Shown: positions 12,986 through 24,943 of the stretch, piece after piece
Numbering within the stretch: the stretch's first letter is position 1
Layout: each line of letters starts with the position of its first letter
Origin: Pseudomonadota bacterium
GTDB taxonomy: Bacteria; Pseudomonadota; Gammaproteobacteria; Burkholderiales; Thiobacillaceae
Assembly (NCBI GenBank): GCA_021820845.1
Contig: JAKADC010000004.1
Coordinates: 146,414 to 210,413 of the forward strand
Length of the DNA stretch: 64,000 bases
Direction: 5' to 3'
The notes under the pieces: generated by a model
What the model saw: only the letters and a program-made list of their open reading frames with translations
Databases searched by the model: none
Told to the model about the DNA's origin: nothing
Position numbers and translations under genes: made by a program

Positions 12986-13456
12986 TTACAGCTCGGCTTT
13001 CAGCTGGCTCAGGAGGTCAGCGTGGGTTTGCGCGTTGACTTCGCGGCGCAGGATCTTTTCCGCACCGGCGACGGCGAGCGCGGCGACCTGCTCGCGCAGG
13101 CTCTCGCGTGCGCGGTTGGCTTCCTGCTCGATGTTCGCCTGGGCAGCGGCGAGCTGGCGATCGCCTTCCTCCTTGGCAGCCTGCTTGGCTTCCTCGATGA
13201 TCTGGGCCGCGCGCTTCTCCGCCTGGGCGAGGACTTCGGCCGCCTGCGCCTTGGCGTCACGCATGTTGTCGCCGGCTTTTCTGGCGGCGAGCTCCAGTTC
13301 GTGCTTGCCGCGATCCGCCGCGGCCAGGCCGTCGGCGATCTGCTTCTTGCGCGTGTCGAGCGCGTTCATGATCGGCGGCCACACGAACTTCATGCAGAAC
13401 CACACGAAGAAGATGAACGTGATGGACTGGCCGATCAAAGTTGCGTTGAAATTCAT
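12986..13456 (-). CDS. atpF: ATP synthase Fo subunit b
   Basis: Subunit b forms the peripheral stator stalk. The 156-aa protein has one N-terminal membrane helix (ATLIGQSITFIFFVWFCMKF, residues 4-23). A long charged Ala/Glu/Lys coiled coil follows (NALDTRKKQIADGLAAADRG onward). Length matches bacterial b subunits of the homodimeric type. Confidence 0.96.
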   Translation of the reverse strand: MNFNATLIGQSITFIFFVWFCMKFVWPPIMNALDTRKKQIADGLAAADRGKHELELAARKAGDNMRDAKAQAAEVLAQAEKRAAQIIEEAKQAAKEEGDRQLAAAQANIEQEANRARESLREQVAALAVAGAEKILRREVNAQTHADLLSQLKAEL

Positions 13457-13520
13457 TTCCGCACCTTTTAATGACGGGAGTTAAAGACGAGGGTTGACGC
13501 GTTCGGTGGCAACCCGCGAA

Positions 13521-13769
<249 letters not shown>

Positions 13770-13820
13770 CTAAAAGTAAAAATCAAAGTTGAAAACAAGA
13801 AAACCAAAACCAGAACGGGT

Positions 13821-15164
<1,344 letters not shown>

Positions 15165-15241
15165 CTATGCAATCATCAAGGAGCTTGATGATGAATTTCA
15201 GTACGTAGTGATGTTGCCGGGCGAGCACACCCGGCCGCTTG

Positions 15242-16082
15242 CTACAACTGGATGCCGAGGCGCTGCAGCAGGCCCTGCAATTCTTCGGCGCTCGCGAAGT
15301 GCAGCGTCAGCTTGCCGCTTCCCTTGCTGCCCGTCAGCACGCGGGCCGTCATTCCGAGCGCGTCGGACAGCGCCTCCTCGAGCCTGAGAATGTCCCGCGA
15401 AACGCTTTGCCGGACCGGGGCCGGCGCCGCGGCATCCTTGAGGCGCGCAACCCGGCGTTCGACTTCGCGCACCGACAGCCCGCGGGTTTCGATTTCATGC
15501 GCCAGCTCGCGCTGCGCGCCCGCGTGCAGGGGCAGCAGCGCGCGCGCATGACCCATCTCGATCAGACCGGCCGTGAGCATGTCCTGCACGGGATGCGACA
15601 GGTTCAGCAGGCGCAGGAGATTGGACACGGCGGCGCGCGACTTGCCGACCGCCTGCGCGACCGCATCGTGCGTCATGCCGAATTCCTGGATCAGCCGCTG
15701 CAGGCCGTGCGCCTCATCGATCGCATTGAGGTCTTCGCGCTGGATGTTTTCGATCAGCGCCATCGCCGCCACGGCATCGTCGGGCACCTCGCGCAGCAGG
15801 ACCGGAACCTCCGTGAGCCCGGCGAGTTGCGCGGCGCGCCAGCGCCGTTCGCCGGCGATGATCTCGTAACCGCCGGCGACCTCGCGTGCCAGGATGGGCT
15901 GCATCAGCCCCTGCGCGCGAATCGAGTCCGCGAGTTCCTGCAGCGACTCGGCGTCCATCTGGGTGCGCGGCTGGTATTTGCCGGGTGCGAGTTGCGACAC
16001 CTTCATCATGCGCAGATCGCCTTGCGGCGGCGCCGCGCTGTCCTCGCCGCCGAGCAGCGCATCCAGTCCGCGCCCCAGCCCC

Positions 16083-16096
<14 letters not shown>
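15242..16096 (-). CDS. parB: Chromosome partitioning protein ParB
   Basis: ParB is a CTPase clamp that loads at parS and spreads to segregate the origin. Starting at MAKPKGLGRGLDALLG (16096) gives 284 aa and a 14-bp overlap with parA. The N-terminal GLGRGLDALL motif contacts ParA. The CTP-binding region includes LAGERRWRAAQLAG (the GERRxRA box). A helix-turn-helix follows (DAVAQAVGKSRAAVSNLLRLL), then a C-terminal dimerisation domain. Three perfect parS cores lie nearby at 17.98, 19.45 and 21.62 kb. Confidence 0.96.
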
Positions 16097-16891
<795 letters not shown>

Positions 16892-16895
<4 letters not shown>

Positions 16896-17518
16896 TCAAC
16901 TGGCTCCAGAACGATCAAATGCCGGGTCGCGCCCAGCCCGGGGACGACCAACGGATGGTCAGCGCTCACTCTCACGCCGGGCGGCAACTGCGCGACCTCT
17001 TCATTCGGATAAAGGCCCTTCATGGCGAGCCAGCGGCCGCCGGGATTGAGGAGGTGGCGGGTCAGGCCGACGAATTCCCGGAGGTCGGAAAACGCGCGCG
17101 ACGCGATGACGTCGAAGCCTCCTTCGGGGCGGTAATCCTCCACCCTGCCCGTGACCACCTCGAGATTGCCCAGACCCAGTTCGGCCTTCGCCTGCCGCAG
17201 AAACGCGGTCTTCTTGGCAACGCTGTCGATCAGCGTCACCCGCGTACCCGGGCGCGCGATCGCCAGTGGAATGCCGGGCAGGCCGCCGCCGCTGCCGACG
17301 TCGAGCACCGCCCCGCCCTCGAAGAACGGCACGGCCGCCAGCGAATCCAGCAGATGATGGCTGACCATGCGGTCGGCGTCGCGGACGGCGGTCAGGTTGT
17401 ACACGCGGTTCCATTTGTCGAGCAGCGCGAGGTAGGCGAGCAGGTTGGCCTCGGCGCCTTCCGGCAAAGCCAGGCCGAGGGCGGCGATGCCCGCCTTCAG
17501 TTGCTGTTCGACGCTCAT
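16892..17518 (-). CDS. rsmG: 16S rRNA (guanine-527-N7)-methyltransferase RsmG
   Basis: RsmG (GidB) methylates G527 of 16S rRNA using S-adenosylmethionine. The 208-aa protein has the SAM motif [20 protein letters not shown] near residues 70-90 and the [14 protein letters not shown] region. Its start overlaps the mnmG stop by 4 bp and its end overlaps the parA start by 4 bp. Confidence 0.95.
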
Positions 17519-19413
17519 GCGCTGCGCTTGTGCGCGTCCGGCGCGAACCCGCGCTTGGCGTAGACCAGCAACACCGAAACCGCCGCCGGCGTGATGCCCT
17601 GCAGGCGTGCGGCCTGGCCCAGCGTTTCCGGCCGCGCCTGCTGCAGGCGCTGGCGGACCTCCATCGACAAGCCGGTGAGCCGGCTGTAGTCGAGATCATC
17701 GGGCAGACGCAGCGCGTCCTGCTCGCGGTGTTTTTCGACTTCCTCGTTCTGGCGGACGATGTAGCCCTGGTATTTGGCGGCGATCTCGACCTGCTCGGCG
17801 ACGGCCGGGTCGGACTCGCCCACCCCGCCTCCCGGCAAGGCGAGCACCTGACCGTAAGTGAGGGTCGGGCGCCGCAGCAAATCGAAGAGACTGTATTCAC
17901 GCTCGATCGGCTGGCCGATCAGGCGCGTCGCGGCGTCCGCAGGCAGCACGGCCGGATTGACCCAGGTCGACTTGAGCCGCTCGGTTTCACGTGAAACCGC
18001 GTCGCGTTTGCGGTTGAAGGCGTCCCAGCGCGCGTCGTCGACGAGACCGCGGTCCCGCCCGGCGTCGGTGAGCCGCATGTCGGCGTTGTCCTCGCGCAGT
18101 TGCAGGCGGTATTCCGCGCGGCTCGTGAACATGCGATACGGCTCGGAGACGCCGCGGGTGATGAGATCGTCGACCAGTACGCCCAGGTAGGCCTCGTGTC
18201 GGCCCGGGCTCCAGGCGTCTTTCCCCTGCACCTGCAGACCGGCGTTGAGACCGGCCAGGAGGCCCTGTGCGGCCGCCTCTTCGTAGCCGGTGGTGCCGTT
18301 GATCTGGCCGGCGAAAAACAAGCCGGCGATCGATTTGGTTTCGAGCGACGCCCTGAGGTTGCGCGGGTCGTAGTAATCGTACTCGATGGCGTAGCCGGGG
18401 CGCAGGAGGTGCGCATGCTCCAGCCCGGGAATCGAGCGCACGATCGCGAGCTGGACGTCGAACGGCAACGAGGTCGAGATGCCGTTGGGATAGACCTCGT
18501 GGGTCGTGAGGCCCTCGGGCTCGAGGAAGATCTGATGGCTGGCCTTGTCGGCGAAGCGGGTGATCTTGTCCTCGATCGACGGGCAGTAGCGCGGCCCCAC
18601 CCCTTCGATGACGCCGGTGTACATCGGCGAGCGGTCGAGGCCGCCGCGGATGATCTCATGCGTTTCGGCAGTCGTGTGTGTGATCCAGCATGGGCGCTGT
18701 TCGGGGTGCATCGCCGCACGCCCCATGAAGGAAAAAACCGGTGCCGGGTCGTCGCCCGGCTGGACCTGCGTCCGGCTGAAATCGATGGTACGGCCGTCGA
18801 TGCGCGGCGGCGTGCCGGTCTTCAGCCGGCCCGCGGGCAGCGCGAGTTCGCGCAGCCGCGCCGCGAGGGACACCGCGGGCGGATCGCCCATGCGTCCCGC
18901 CTGGAAATTTTCCAGTCCCACGTGCACCAGACCGGCGAGGAAGGTGCCGGCGGTCAGCACGACGGCGCGTCCGGCGAATTCGATGCCAAGCTGGGTCCTG
19001 ACGCCGGCGACGCGGTCGCCTTCAAGCAGCAGGTCGTCGACGGCCTGCTGAAAAATCGTGAGACCCGGCTGGTTCTCGAGGCGGCGACGAATCGCCGCCT
19101 TGTACAGCAGCCGGTCGGCCTGTGCACGCGTCGCCCGCACCGCGGGTCCCTTGGACGCGTTCAGGGTGCGGAACTGGATCCCGGCCTCGTCGGTGGCCAG
19201 CGCCATGGCGCCGCCCAGCGCGTCGACCTCCTTGACCAGGTGGCCCTTGCCGATCCCGCCGATCGACGGATTGCACGACATCGCGCCGAGGGTCTCGATG
19301 TTGTGCGTCAGCAAAAGCGTCTTCACGCCCATGCGCGCGGCCGCGAGCGCGGCCTCGGTGCCGGCATGGCCGCCACCGACGACGATGACATCGAAGGGCT
19401 CGGGGAATTTCAT
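17515..19413 (-). CDS. mnmG: tRNA uridine-5-carboxymethylaminomethyl modification enzyme MnmG
   Basis: MnmG (GidA) works with MnmE to install cmnm5 on wobble U34, using FAD. The start at 19413 ([20 protein letters not shown]) gives 632 aa, the family length; the longer upstream frame is not homologous. Visible motifs are the FAD dinucleotide fold ([19 protein letters not shown]), [16 protein letters not shown] and the C-terminal helical MnmE-binding domain. A parS palindrome is embedded in codons reading AVSRETE. Its partner mnmE is separated from it today by the island and other genes. Confidence 0.96.
   Translation of the reverse strand: MKFPEPFDVIVVGGGHAGTEAALAAARMGVKTLLLTHNIETLGAMSCNPSIGGIGKGHLVKEVDALGGAMALATDEAGIQFRTLNASKGPAVRATRAQADRLLYKAAIRRRLENQPGLTIFQQAVDDLLLEGDRVAGVRTQLGIEFAGRAVVLTAGTFLAGLVHVGLENFQAGRMGDPPAVSLAARLRELALPAGRLKTGTPPRIDGRTIDFSRTQVQPGDDPAPVFSFMGRAAMHPEQRPCWITHTTAETHEIIRGGLDRSPMYTGVIEGVGPRYCPSIEDKITRFADKASHQIFLEPEGLTTHEVYPNGISTSLPFDVQLAIVRSIPGLEHAHLLRPGYAIEYDYYDPRNLRASLETKSIAGLFFAGQINGTTGYEEAAAQGLLAGLNAGLQVQGKDAWSPGRHEAYLGVLVDDLITRGVSEPYRMFTSRAEYRLQLREDNADMRLTDAGRDRGLVDDARWDAFNRKRDAVSRETERLKSTWVNPAVLPADAATRLIGQPIEREYSLFDLLRRPTLTYGQVLALPGGGVGESDPAVAEQVEIAAKYQGYIVRQNEEVEKHREQDALRLPDDLDYSRLTGLSMEVRQRLQQARPETLGQAARLQGITPAAVSVLLVYAKRGFAPDAHKRSA
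17983..17998. promoter_or_regulatory. parS site 1 inside mnmG
   Basis: GGTTTCACGTGAAACC is a perfect 16-bp palindrome with the consensus GTTTCACGTGAAAC core bound by ParB, 1.9 kb from the parB start. It lies within coding sequence. Confidence 0.95.
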
Positions 19414-19445
19414 GATGGCCGCCATTCTACCCGCTGCGGGGCTCC

Positions 19446-19459
19446 GTTTCACGTGAAAC
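19446..19459. promoter_or_regulatory. parS site 2 upstream of mnmG
   Basis: GTTTCACGTGAAAC is a perfect parS core in the 80-bp gap between mnmG and uup. Confidence 0.95.
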
Positions 19460-19493
19460 ATGCCCGGCGCCCGTGACCCGGCGCCAAGGCGCG

Positions 19494-21395
19494 TCAACTG
19501 GCAGCCTTCGCCTCCAGCGCTTCCCAACGCGCCAGCGCCTCGAGAAGCTGCGTCTCGATCGCGTCGGCGCGCGCCTGCAGGCCTGCTGCCTCCTGTCCCG
19601 CCGCCTGGTACAAGGCCGGATCGCACAGACGCTCGGCGATTTGCGCCTGCTCGGCTTCCAGCGCTTCGATCTGCGCCGGCAGGGCATCGAGCTCGCGCGC
19701 TTCCTTGAAACTGAGCTTGCTCTTGGATGCGGGCCTCGATTGCGGCGCCTGGGCGACCGGCTTCGGAGCCGCCGCCCGCGGTGGTTCGATGGCCTCCCGC
19801 TGCCGTTGCTGCCAGGCGCGCCATTCCGCGTAACCCCCGACGATCTCGGTCAGCCGGCCTGCACCCTCGAAGGCGATCGACTGGGTGACCACGTTGTCGA
19901 GGAATGCGCGATCGTGCGAAACGATGATGACCGTTCCCGCATAGTCCTGCAGCAATTGCTCGAGCAGCTCCAGCGTGTCGATGTCGAGGTCGTTGGTCGG
20001 CTCATCGAGCACCAGCAGGTTGGCCGGACGCGCAAACAAGCGCGCCAGCAACAGACGGTTGCGCTCGCCGCCGGACAGCGCCGACACCCTGGCGCGCGCG
20101 CGTTCGGCGGGAAACAGAAAGTCCTCCAGATAACTGATGACGTGCTTTTTCTGCCCGCCGATCTCCACGTAATCGGAGCCGGGCGAAATCGTGTCCACCA
20201 GCGTCGCCTCGTCGTCGAGCTGGTTGCGGAACTGATCGAAGTACGCCACTTCGAGCCGGGTGCCCTGCTTGATCCAGCCGCCCTGCGGCTTGAGCCCACC
20301 CAGGATCAGCCGGATCAGCGTCGTCTTGCCGGCGCCGTTCGGTCCCAGCAGACCGAGCTTGTCGCCGCGCAGGATCGTGGCGGAGAAATCGCGGATGAGC
20401 ACGCGGTCGTCGTAACCGTAGCTGACGTGGTCGAGCTCCGCCACGACCTTGCCGGAGCGATCGCCCGCGTCGATCTGGAAGCTCACCTGCCCCGCGTGCG
20501 CGACTCGCGCCTCCCGGGCGCGGCGCAATGCCTCCAGCCGCCGCACGCGCCCTTCGTTGCGGGTACGGCGCGCTTCGACCCCCTTGCGGATCCACACCTC
20601 CTCCTGTTTCCAGAACTTGTCGAACTTGCGATTGTGGACCGCCTCGACCTCCAGTTGCTCGGCCTTCTTGAGCTGGTACGCGCTGAAGTTGCCCTGGTAC
20701 TCGCGCAAGGCGCCGCGGTCGAGTTCGACGATGCGGTTCGCGACATTGTCGAGAAAACGGCGGTCGTGGGTGATGAAAATCAGCGCGCCGCGGTAGTCGC
20801 GGAGCAGGGTTTCGAGCCATTCGATCGCGGAGAAATCGAGGTGGTTGGTCGGCTCGTCCAGCAGCAGCAGGTCGGGATCGGTGACCAGTGCGCGCGCCAG
20901 CGCCACGCGCTTCTTCAGGCCGCCGGACAGGGTTTCCACCGTGGCGTCGGCGTCCAGATCCAGACGCTGCAGCGTTTCCTCCACGCGGCTGTTGAGGCGC
21001 CAGGCATCGGCCGCTTCCAGCTCATGCGACAGCCGTTCAAAGTCGGCGTAAACCGTTTCGTCGCCTTCGGCCATGGCGTGCGCGGCGGCATGGTATTCCG
21101 CCAGCAGCGCCTGCGCCGCGCCAACGCCCTCCGCCACCGCCTCGAACACGTTGTGACCGGGCCGGAACTGCGGCTCCTGCGGCACATACGCGAGCTTCAG
21201 TCCGGGTGCGCGCCACACCTCGCCCGCGTCGGGCTCGCTTGCGCCGGCGATGATTTTCAGCAGGCTCGACTTGCCGGTGCCGTTGCGGCCGATCAGCCCG
21301 ATGCGCTCGCCCGCCTCGACCACCAGCGAGGCGCCGTCGAGCAGGGGCCAGTGGCCGTAGGCCAGTTCAAGTCGGTCGAACGTAAGGAGGGGCAT
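19494..21395 (-). CDS. uup: ABC-F ATPase, Uup type
   Basis: ABC-F proteins lack membrane domains and act on ribosomes; Uup is linked to ribosome quality and transposon excision control. The 633-aa protein has two ABC modules: Walker [12 protein letters not shown] and [11 protein letters not shown], signatures [15 protein letters not shown] and [14 protein letters not shown], and two Walker B boxes. An interdomain linker separates them, and a C-terminal coiled coil (about residues 550-633, [19 protein letters not shown]) is characteristic of Uup. It is the likely call over YheS/EttA because of that coiled coil. Confidence 0.9.
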   Translation of the reverse strand: MPLLTFDRLELAYGHWPLLDGASLVVEAGERIGLIGRNGTGKSSLLKIIAGASEPDAGEVWRAPGLKLAYVPQEPQFRPGHNVFEAVAEGVGAAQALLAEYHAAAHAMAEGDETVYADFERLSHELEAADAWRLNSRVEETLQRLDLDADATVETLSGGLKKRVALARALVTDPDLLLLDEPTNHLDFSAIEWLETLLRDYRGALIFITHDRRFLDNVANRIVELDRGALREYQGNFSAYQLKKAEQLEVEAVHNRKFDKFWKQEEVWIRKGVEARRTRNEGRVRRLEALRRAREARVAHAGQVSFQIDAGDRSGKVVAELDHVSYGYDDRVLIRDFSATILRGDKLGLLGPNGAGKTTLIRLILGGLKPQGGWIKQGTRLEVAYFDQFRNQLDDEATLVDTISPGSDYVEIGGQKKHVISYLEDFLFPAERARARVSALSGGERNRLLLARLFARPANLLVLDEPTNDLDIDTLELLEQLLQDYAGTVIIVSHDRAFLDNVVTQSIAFEGAGRLTEIVGGYAEWRAWQQRQREAIEPPRAAAPKPVAQAPQSRPASKSKLSFKEARELDALPAQIEALEAEQAQIAERLCDPALYQAAGQEAAGLQARADAIETQLLEALARWEALEAKAAS

Positions 21396-21425
21396 GGCGG
21401 ACGTGATGACACAGAGAGCGCGGAA

Positions 21426-22136
21426 TTATCCGCCATTGAGGGCCGCATGGACGGCGCGCGCAATATTTAACGCGCCGGGGGTGTCGCTGTGCAGGCAGAG
21501 GGTCTCGGCCCGAATGCTGAGCAGTTCGCCGTCCAGCGCCGCGATGGGCTCGCCCAGGGCGAACGCGCGTGCCTGCCGCGCCGCCGCGTCGGCGTCTGCC
21601 ATGAGCGCACCGGCGGTTTCACGTGAAACAAGCCCGCCGTCCGCACGGTAGCGGCGATCGGCAAAGGCCTCGTTCAGCACGGCGAGCCCCGCCGCACGGC
21701 CCGCGGCCACCAGTTCGGATCCGGCCAGGCCGATCAGCGCGAGCCGCGGGTCGAATGCCGCGACGGCCGCCGCGATCGACGCCGCGAGCTCCGGGTCATG
21801 GGCGGCCTCGTTGTAGAGCGCGCCATGCGGCTTGACATGCGCCAGGGGCATCCCGAGCCGCGCGGCCTGCTCCGCGAGTGCTTCGATCTGCTGCGTCACC
21901 CAGGCGGCGATCGTTTCCCGAGGGGCGTCCATCGCGCGCCGGCCGAATCCGGCGCGATCCGGGTAGCCCGGATGGGCTCCGACTACCGTGCCGTGCTCGG
22001 CCGCGAGACGCAGCGCTGCCGCCATGCTCGCGGCGTCGCCGGCATGGCCCCCGCAGGCGATCGATACGCGGGCGAGATACGGCATCAGCGCGCGGTCGTC
22101 GCAGCCCTCTCCGATGTCCGCATTCAGTTCGATCAT
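21426..22136 (-). CDS. pxpA: 5-oxoprolinase subunit A (LamB/YcsF family)
   Basis: PxpA is a subunit of the ATP-dependent 5-oxoprolinase PxpABC that returns pyroglutamate to glutamate. The start at 22136 (MIELNADIGEGCDDRALMPY) gives 236 aa and a 4-bp overlap with pxpC. The family pattern NADIGEG, SIACGGHAGD, GAHPGYPDRAGFGRR and VKPHGALYN is clear. The gene ends the pxpB-pxpC-pxpA operon and contains parS site 3. Confidence 0.92.
   Translation of the reverse strand: MIELNADIGEGCDDRALMPYLARVSIACGGHAGDAASMAAALRLAAEHGTVVGAHPGYPDRAGFGRRAMDAPRETIAAWVTQQIEALAEQAARLGMPLAHVKPHGALYNEAAHDPELAASIAAAVAAFDPRLALIGLAGSELVAAGRAAGLAVLNEAFADRRYRADGGLVSRETAGALMADADAAARQARAFALGEPIAALDGELLSIRAETLCLHSDTPGALNIARAVHAALNGG
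21616..21629. promoter_or_regulatory. parS site 3 inside pxpA
   Basis: GTTTCACGTGAAAC is the third perfect parS core, within the pxpA coding region 5.5 kb from the parB start. Confidence 0.95.
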
Positions 22137-23044
22137 CCCAGTTCCCTGATTTCCAATGGCGCGGCGGCCAGCGCGCGCGCCATCTCGATCTCGACCGTCA
22201 CGAACCGGACCGCATCGCCCGGTTTCAACTGCGCCAGTTTCGGCAGATCGGCCGCGATGACCCCGGCGATCACGGGATAGCCGCCTGTCACCGGCCCGTC
22301 CCATCCCAGGATGATCGGCTGCCCGTCCGGCGGAACCTGGACGGCCCCGGGCAGCACCCCTTGCGAGGGCAGTTCGACGCGGCGATGGCCGATTCGCGCC
22401 CCCGCCAGGCGCAGTCCCCGCCGATCCGACGCGGGTTGCACGCGATAGTCGGTCCCAAAAAACCTCGCCAGTCCGCGGTCGTCGAACTGACCGATCTGCG
22501 GCCCCGCCACCACGCGCAGGCCTTCCTCCGCTTCGCTCGCCGGTGGCATGGCCCGTCCCAGCTTCACTTCCGCGGCCGGCGCACCGCACCGCTGCCTATC
22601 CCCGGCCTGCAGCGGCCGCCCGCGATGGCCGCCGAAGCCCGCTGGCAGAAACGTGCTGCGGCTCCCCATCACGAGTGGTGACGCCAGCCCGCCGCGCAAC
22701 GCCATCCAGCAACGGCAGCCCGTGCCGACCCGCCCGACGGTCAAAGCCTCGCCGGCGGCCAGCACGAGCGTCTCGTTCCACGCCACCGGCACGCCGCTGC
22801 TGCGGACGGCGTCAAAACGGGCGCCGGTCAGCGCCACGACCCCGCCCGAGGGAAACCGCAGGCGCGGCCCGGACAGGATGATTTCCAGCCCCGCGGCGGA
22901 CGGATCGTTGCCGACCAGGCGGTTGGCCGCCGCGAGCGCCGCCCGATCGGCCGCGCCGCCCGCCGGCACGCCGAGCGCCGCCCGACCGGGCCGTCCGAGG
23001 TCCATGACGAGGTCGCACAGTCCCGCCTGCAGCACTTCGATCAT
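22133..23044 (-). CDS. pxpC: 5-oxoprolinase subunit C (KipA family)
   Basis: PxpC, with PxpB and PxpA, forms the 5-oxoprolinase; the family was formerly called KipA or allophanate hydrolase subunit 2. The 303-aa protein starts MIEVLQAGLCDLVMDLGRPG. It has GVPAGGAADRAALAAANRLVG and, near the C-terminus, QPIILGWDGPVTGGYPVIAGV, both typical. It overlaps pxpB and pxpA by 4 bp each, implying coupled translation. Confidence 0.92.
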   Translation of the reverse strand: MIEVLQAGLCDLVMDLGRPGRAALGVPAGGAADRAALAAANRLVGNDPSAAGLEIILSGPRLRFPSGGVVALTGARFDAVRSSGVPVAWNETLVLAAGEALTVGRVGTGCRCWMALRGGLASPLVMGSRSTFLPAGFGGHRGRPLQAGDRQRCGAPAAEVKLGRAMPPASEAEEGLRVVAGPQIGQFDDRGLARFFGTDYRVQPASDRRGLRLAGARIGHRRVELPSQGVLPGAVQVPPDGQPIILGWDGPVTGGYPVIAGVIAADLPKLAQLKPGDAVRFVTVEIEMARALAAAPLEIRELG

Positions 23045-23691
23045 GACGGCACGAACCGCACCCGGTCGCCCGGCATCAGCAAGGCCGGCCTTTGCCGCTG
23101 CGGGTCGAACAGGGCCGCATGCACCCGCCCGACGAGGTGCCAGCCGCCGGGGCCGTCGGCGGGATAGATGCCGGTGTAGCGTCCGCCGATCGCGACGCTG
23201 CCTGCCGGCACCCGTTGCCGCGGGGAGGCCCGGCGCGCAGCCTGCAACGTGTCCGGCAAGCCCCGCAGATAAGGGAAGCCGGGCTGGAACCCAAGAAACG
23301 CGACGGTGTATTCCGTCGCCGCGTGCCGTTCGATGTACGTCGCCTCGCTCATGCCTGCCTGCCGCGCCAGCGCATTCAGGTCGGGGCCGGCAGCGCCCCC
23401 GTAATCGACGGCGATTTCATGCCGGGTTCCGCTCGCTGCGCCGGACGGTTCGTCCAGCGGCTCGATCAGGGCGGCGCGCACCGACGGGGGCAGCGCCGCT
23501 CCCCTTTTGAGCACCAGCAGCAGGCTGTCGTCCGCCGGAACGATGTCTTCGACGTCCGGGAGTGCCCTCGAAACCAGAAGCCGATACCGCGCCAGCGTCG
23601 TTTCGCCGGTCGCCACGCGCAACCCGCGCTCCGTCACCCATCGCCAGCCGGCCTGTCCGGCCACCGGTTGACCAATCGTCTGCTTTCCCAT
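23041..23691 (-). CDS. pxpB: 5-oxoprolinase subunit B (KipI family)
   Basis: PxpB completes the PxpABC enzyme. The 216-aa protein shows LNALARQAGMSEATYIERH, FLGFQPGFPYLRGLP and the cyclophilin-like C-terminal part with GSVAIGGRYTGIYPADGPGGWHLVGR. It is the first gene of the operon; the start could also lie a few codons further in. Bacillus KipI inhibits the sporulation kinase KinA, but in this operon context the oxoprolinase role is more likely. Confidence 0.9.
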   Translation of the reverse strand: MGKQTIGQPVAGQAGWRWVTERGLRVATGETTLARYRLLVSRALPDVEDIVPADDSLLLVLKRGAALPPSVRAALIEPLDEPSGAASGTRHEIAVDYGGAAGPDLNALARQAGMSEATYIERHAATEYTVAFLGFQPGFPYLRGLPDTLQAARRASPRQRVPAGSVAIGGRYTGIYPADGPGGWHLVGRVHAALFDPQRQRPALLMPGDRVRFVPS

Positions 23692-23846
23692 AGGGTGAAG
23701 TCCCTTTTCGGAGTTTCACATGAAGCGCAGGTCCGACAACTGCCGATGCAGACGCAACGCTGCCTTTCGCCGCGCTGCCGCGGGGTGTGGGGCTCGGCCC
23801 GTTCTGTCGCCGGGCGGCGCGTGCATCGCGATGAGGGCTCTGCGCC

Positions 23847-24856
23847 GTGCCTGAGACAGACGCGCCGCCCTGGCCCCCGGCAGACATCTACCAGCGTATT
23901 TTCGAATATACGCCCGATGCCCTGTTCATCGTCGATCGCACGGGTCATATCGTCCTGGCGAACGCCCAGGCGGAAGCGCTGTTCGGCTACGACCGCAGCG
24001 AACTGCTCCAGCACCGATCGAAGTGCTGATCCCGCCCCGCTTCGCGGCGTCCCACGCCGACCATCGCGCGCGCTACATGCACGAAATGGACAGCCGCCGA
24101 ATGGGCGCCGACGCGGACCTCTTCGCGCTGCAGAAGAACGGTAGCGAATTTCCGGTGGACATCATGCTGAGCCCCATGATTCTCCACGGCACGCACTTCG
24201 TCCTATGCGTCGTGCGCGACATCACCGAACGCAAGGCCGCGCAGGACGAACGCGAGCGCCAGACCGCCGAGCTTCGTCGTCTGCACGCGGAACTGGAACT
24301 GCTCGCCAACCACGACGGCCTCACCGGTCTCTACAACTGGCGCGCGTTTTACGAACATGCGGGCCAGATGCTTCGAACTGCGCATCGCCGCCACGAAACC
24401 GCGACGTTGCTGATGCTCGATCTCGATCATTTCAAGCGGGTCAACGACCGCTTCGGCCACGCCGAAGGCGATCGCGTACTCCAGGCTGTCGCCGCCACGC
24501 TCAAGGCGACGGCCCGCGAAAACGACATTGTGGCACGTCACGGCGGCGAGGAGTTCGTCGTCGCCGCGCTCGGCCTCGACGAGGCCGAAAGCCTCGTCGT
24601 CGCCGAACGGCTGCGCGCCGCCGTCGAGACGATCGAGAACATGAAGACGCGGATCACGATCAGCATTGGCATCGCCACGCTCGCGCCGCAACCGGAGAAG
24701 CGCGAGACGCCGCGCCTGCTGGCCGAACTGCTCGACCACGCGGACCAGGCGCTTTATGCGGCCAAGAAACACGGCCGAAACCGGGTGTTCCACTTCAGCC
24801 ACATTGCCGGCCACGCCGCCGAGCCGCAGGCCAACACGACCATCGCCTCGTCCTGA
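23847..24856 (+). pseudogene. PAS-GGDEF diguanylate cyclase, frameshifted in the PAS domain
   Basis: Two frames together encode one diguanylate cyclase. The first (GTG at 23847, 60 codons) has the start of a PAS domain (YQRIFEYTPDALFIVDRTGH) and stops at 24027. The second, from 24023, continues the PAS domain (IPPRFAASHADHRARYM, KNGSEFPVDIMLSPM, VVRDITERKAAQ). It ends in a GGDEF domain with the active GGEEF motif (ARHGGEEF) and an inhibitory RxxD (REND) five residues before it. Lack of one base near 24014-24017 explains the break: CACCGATCGAAG would become CACCGCATCGAAG, giving HRIEVLIPPR. Either a recent mutation or a sequencing error. Confidence 0.85.
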
Positions 24857-24891
24857 GACGCGGCAGCCCAACCCGCGCGTACCGTTCGGAC

Positions 24892-24915
24892 AAAAAAAGG
24901 GGGACAGCGTCCCCC
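24892..24915 (-). terminator. rhlE terminator
   Basis: In the leftward direction GGGGGAC, loop GCT, GTCCCCC is followed by seven T. It lies 29 bp beyond the rhlE stop and may also stop the convergent GGDEF transcript. Confidence 0.88.
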
Positions 24916-24943
24916 GTGTACATCCTGCCGGCCGCGCAGCCGA

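Noticed and set aside
19473..21470. A 665-codon open frame antisense to uup
   Set aside because: It is a codon-bias shadow of uup with no recognisable domain.
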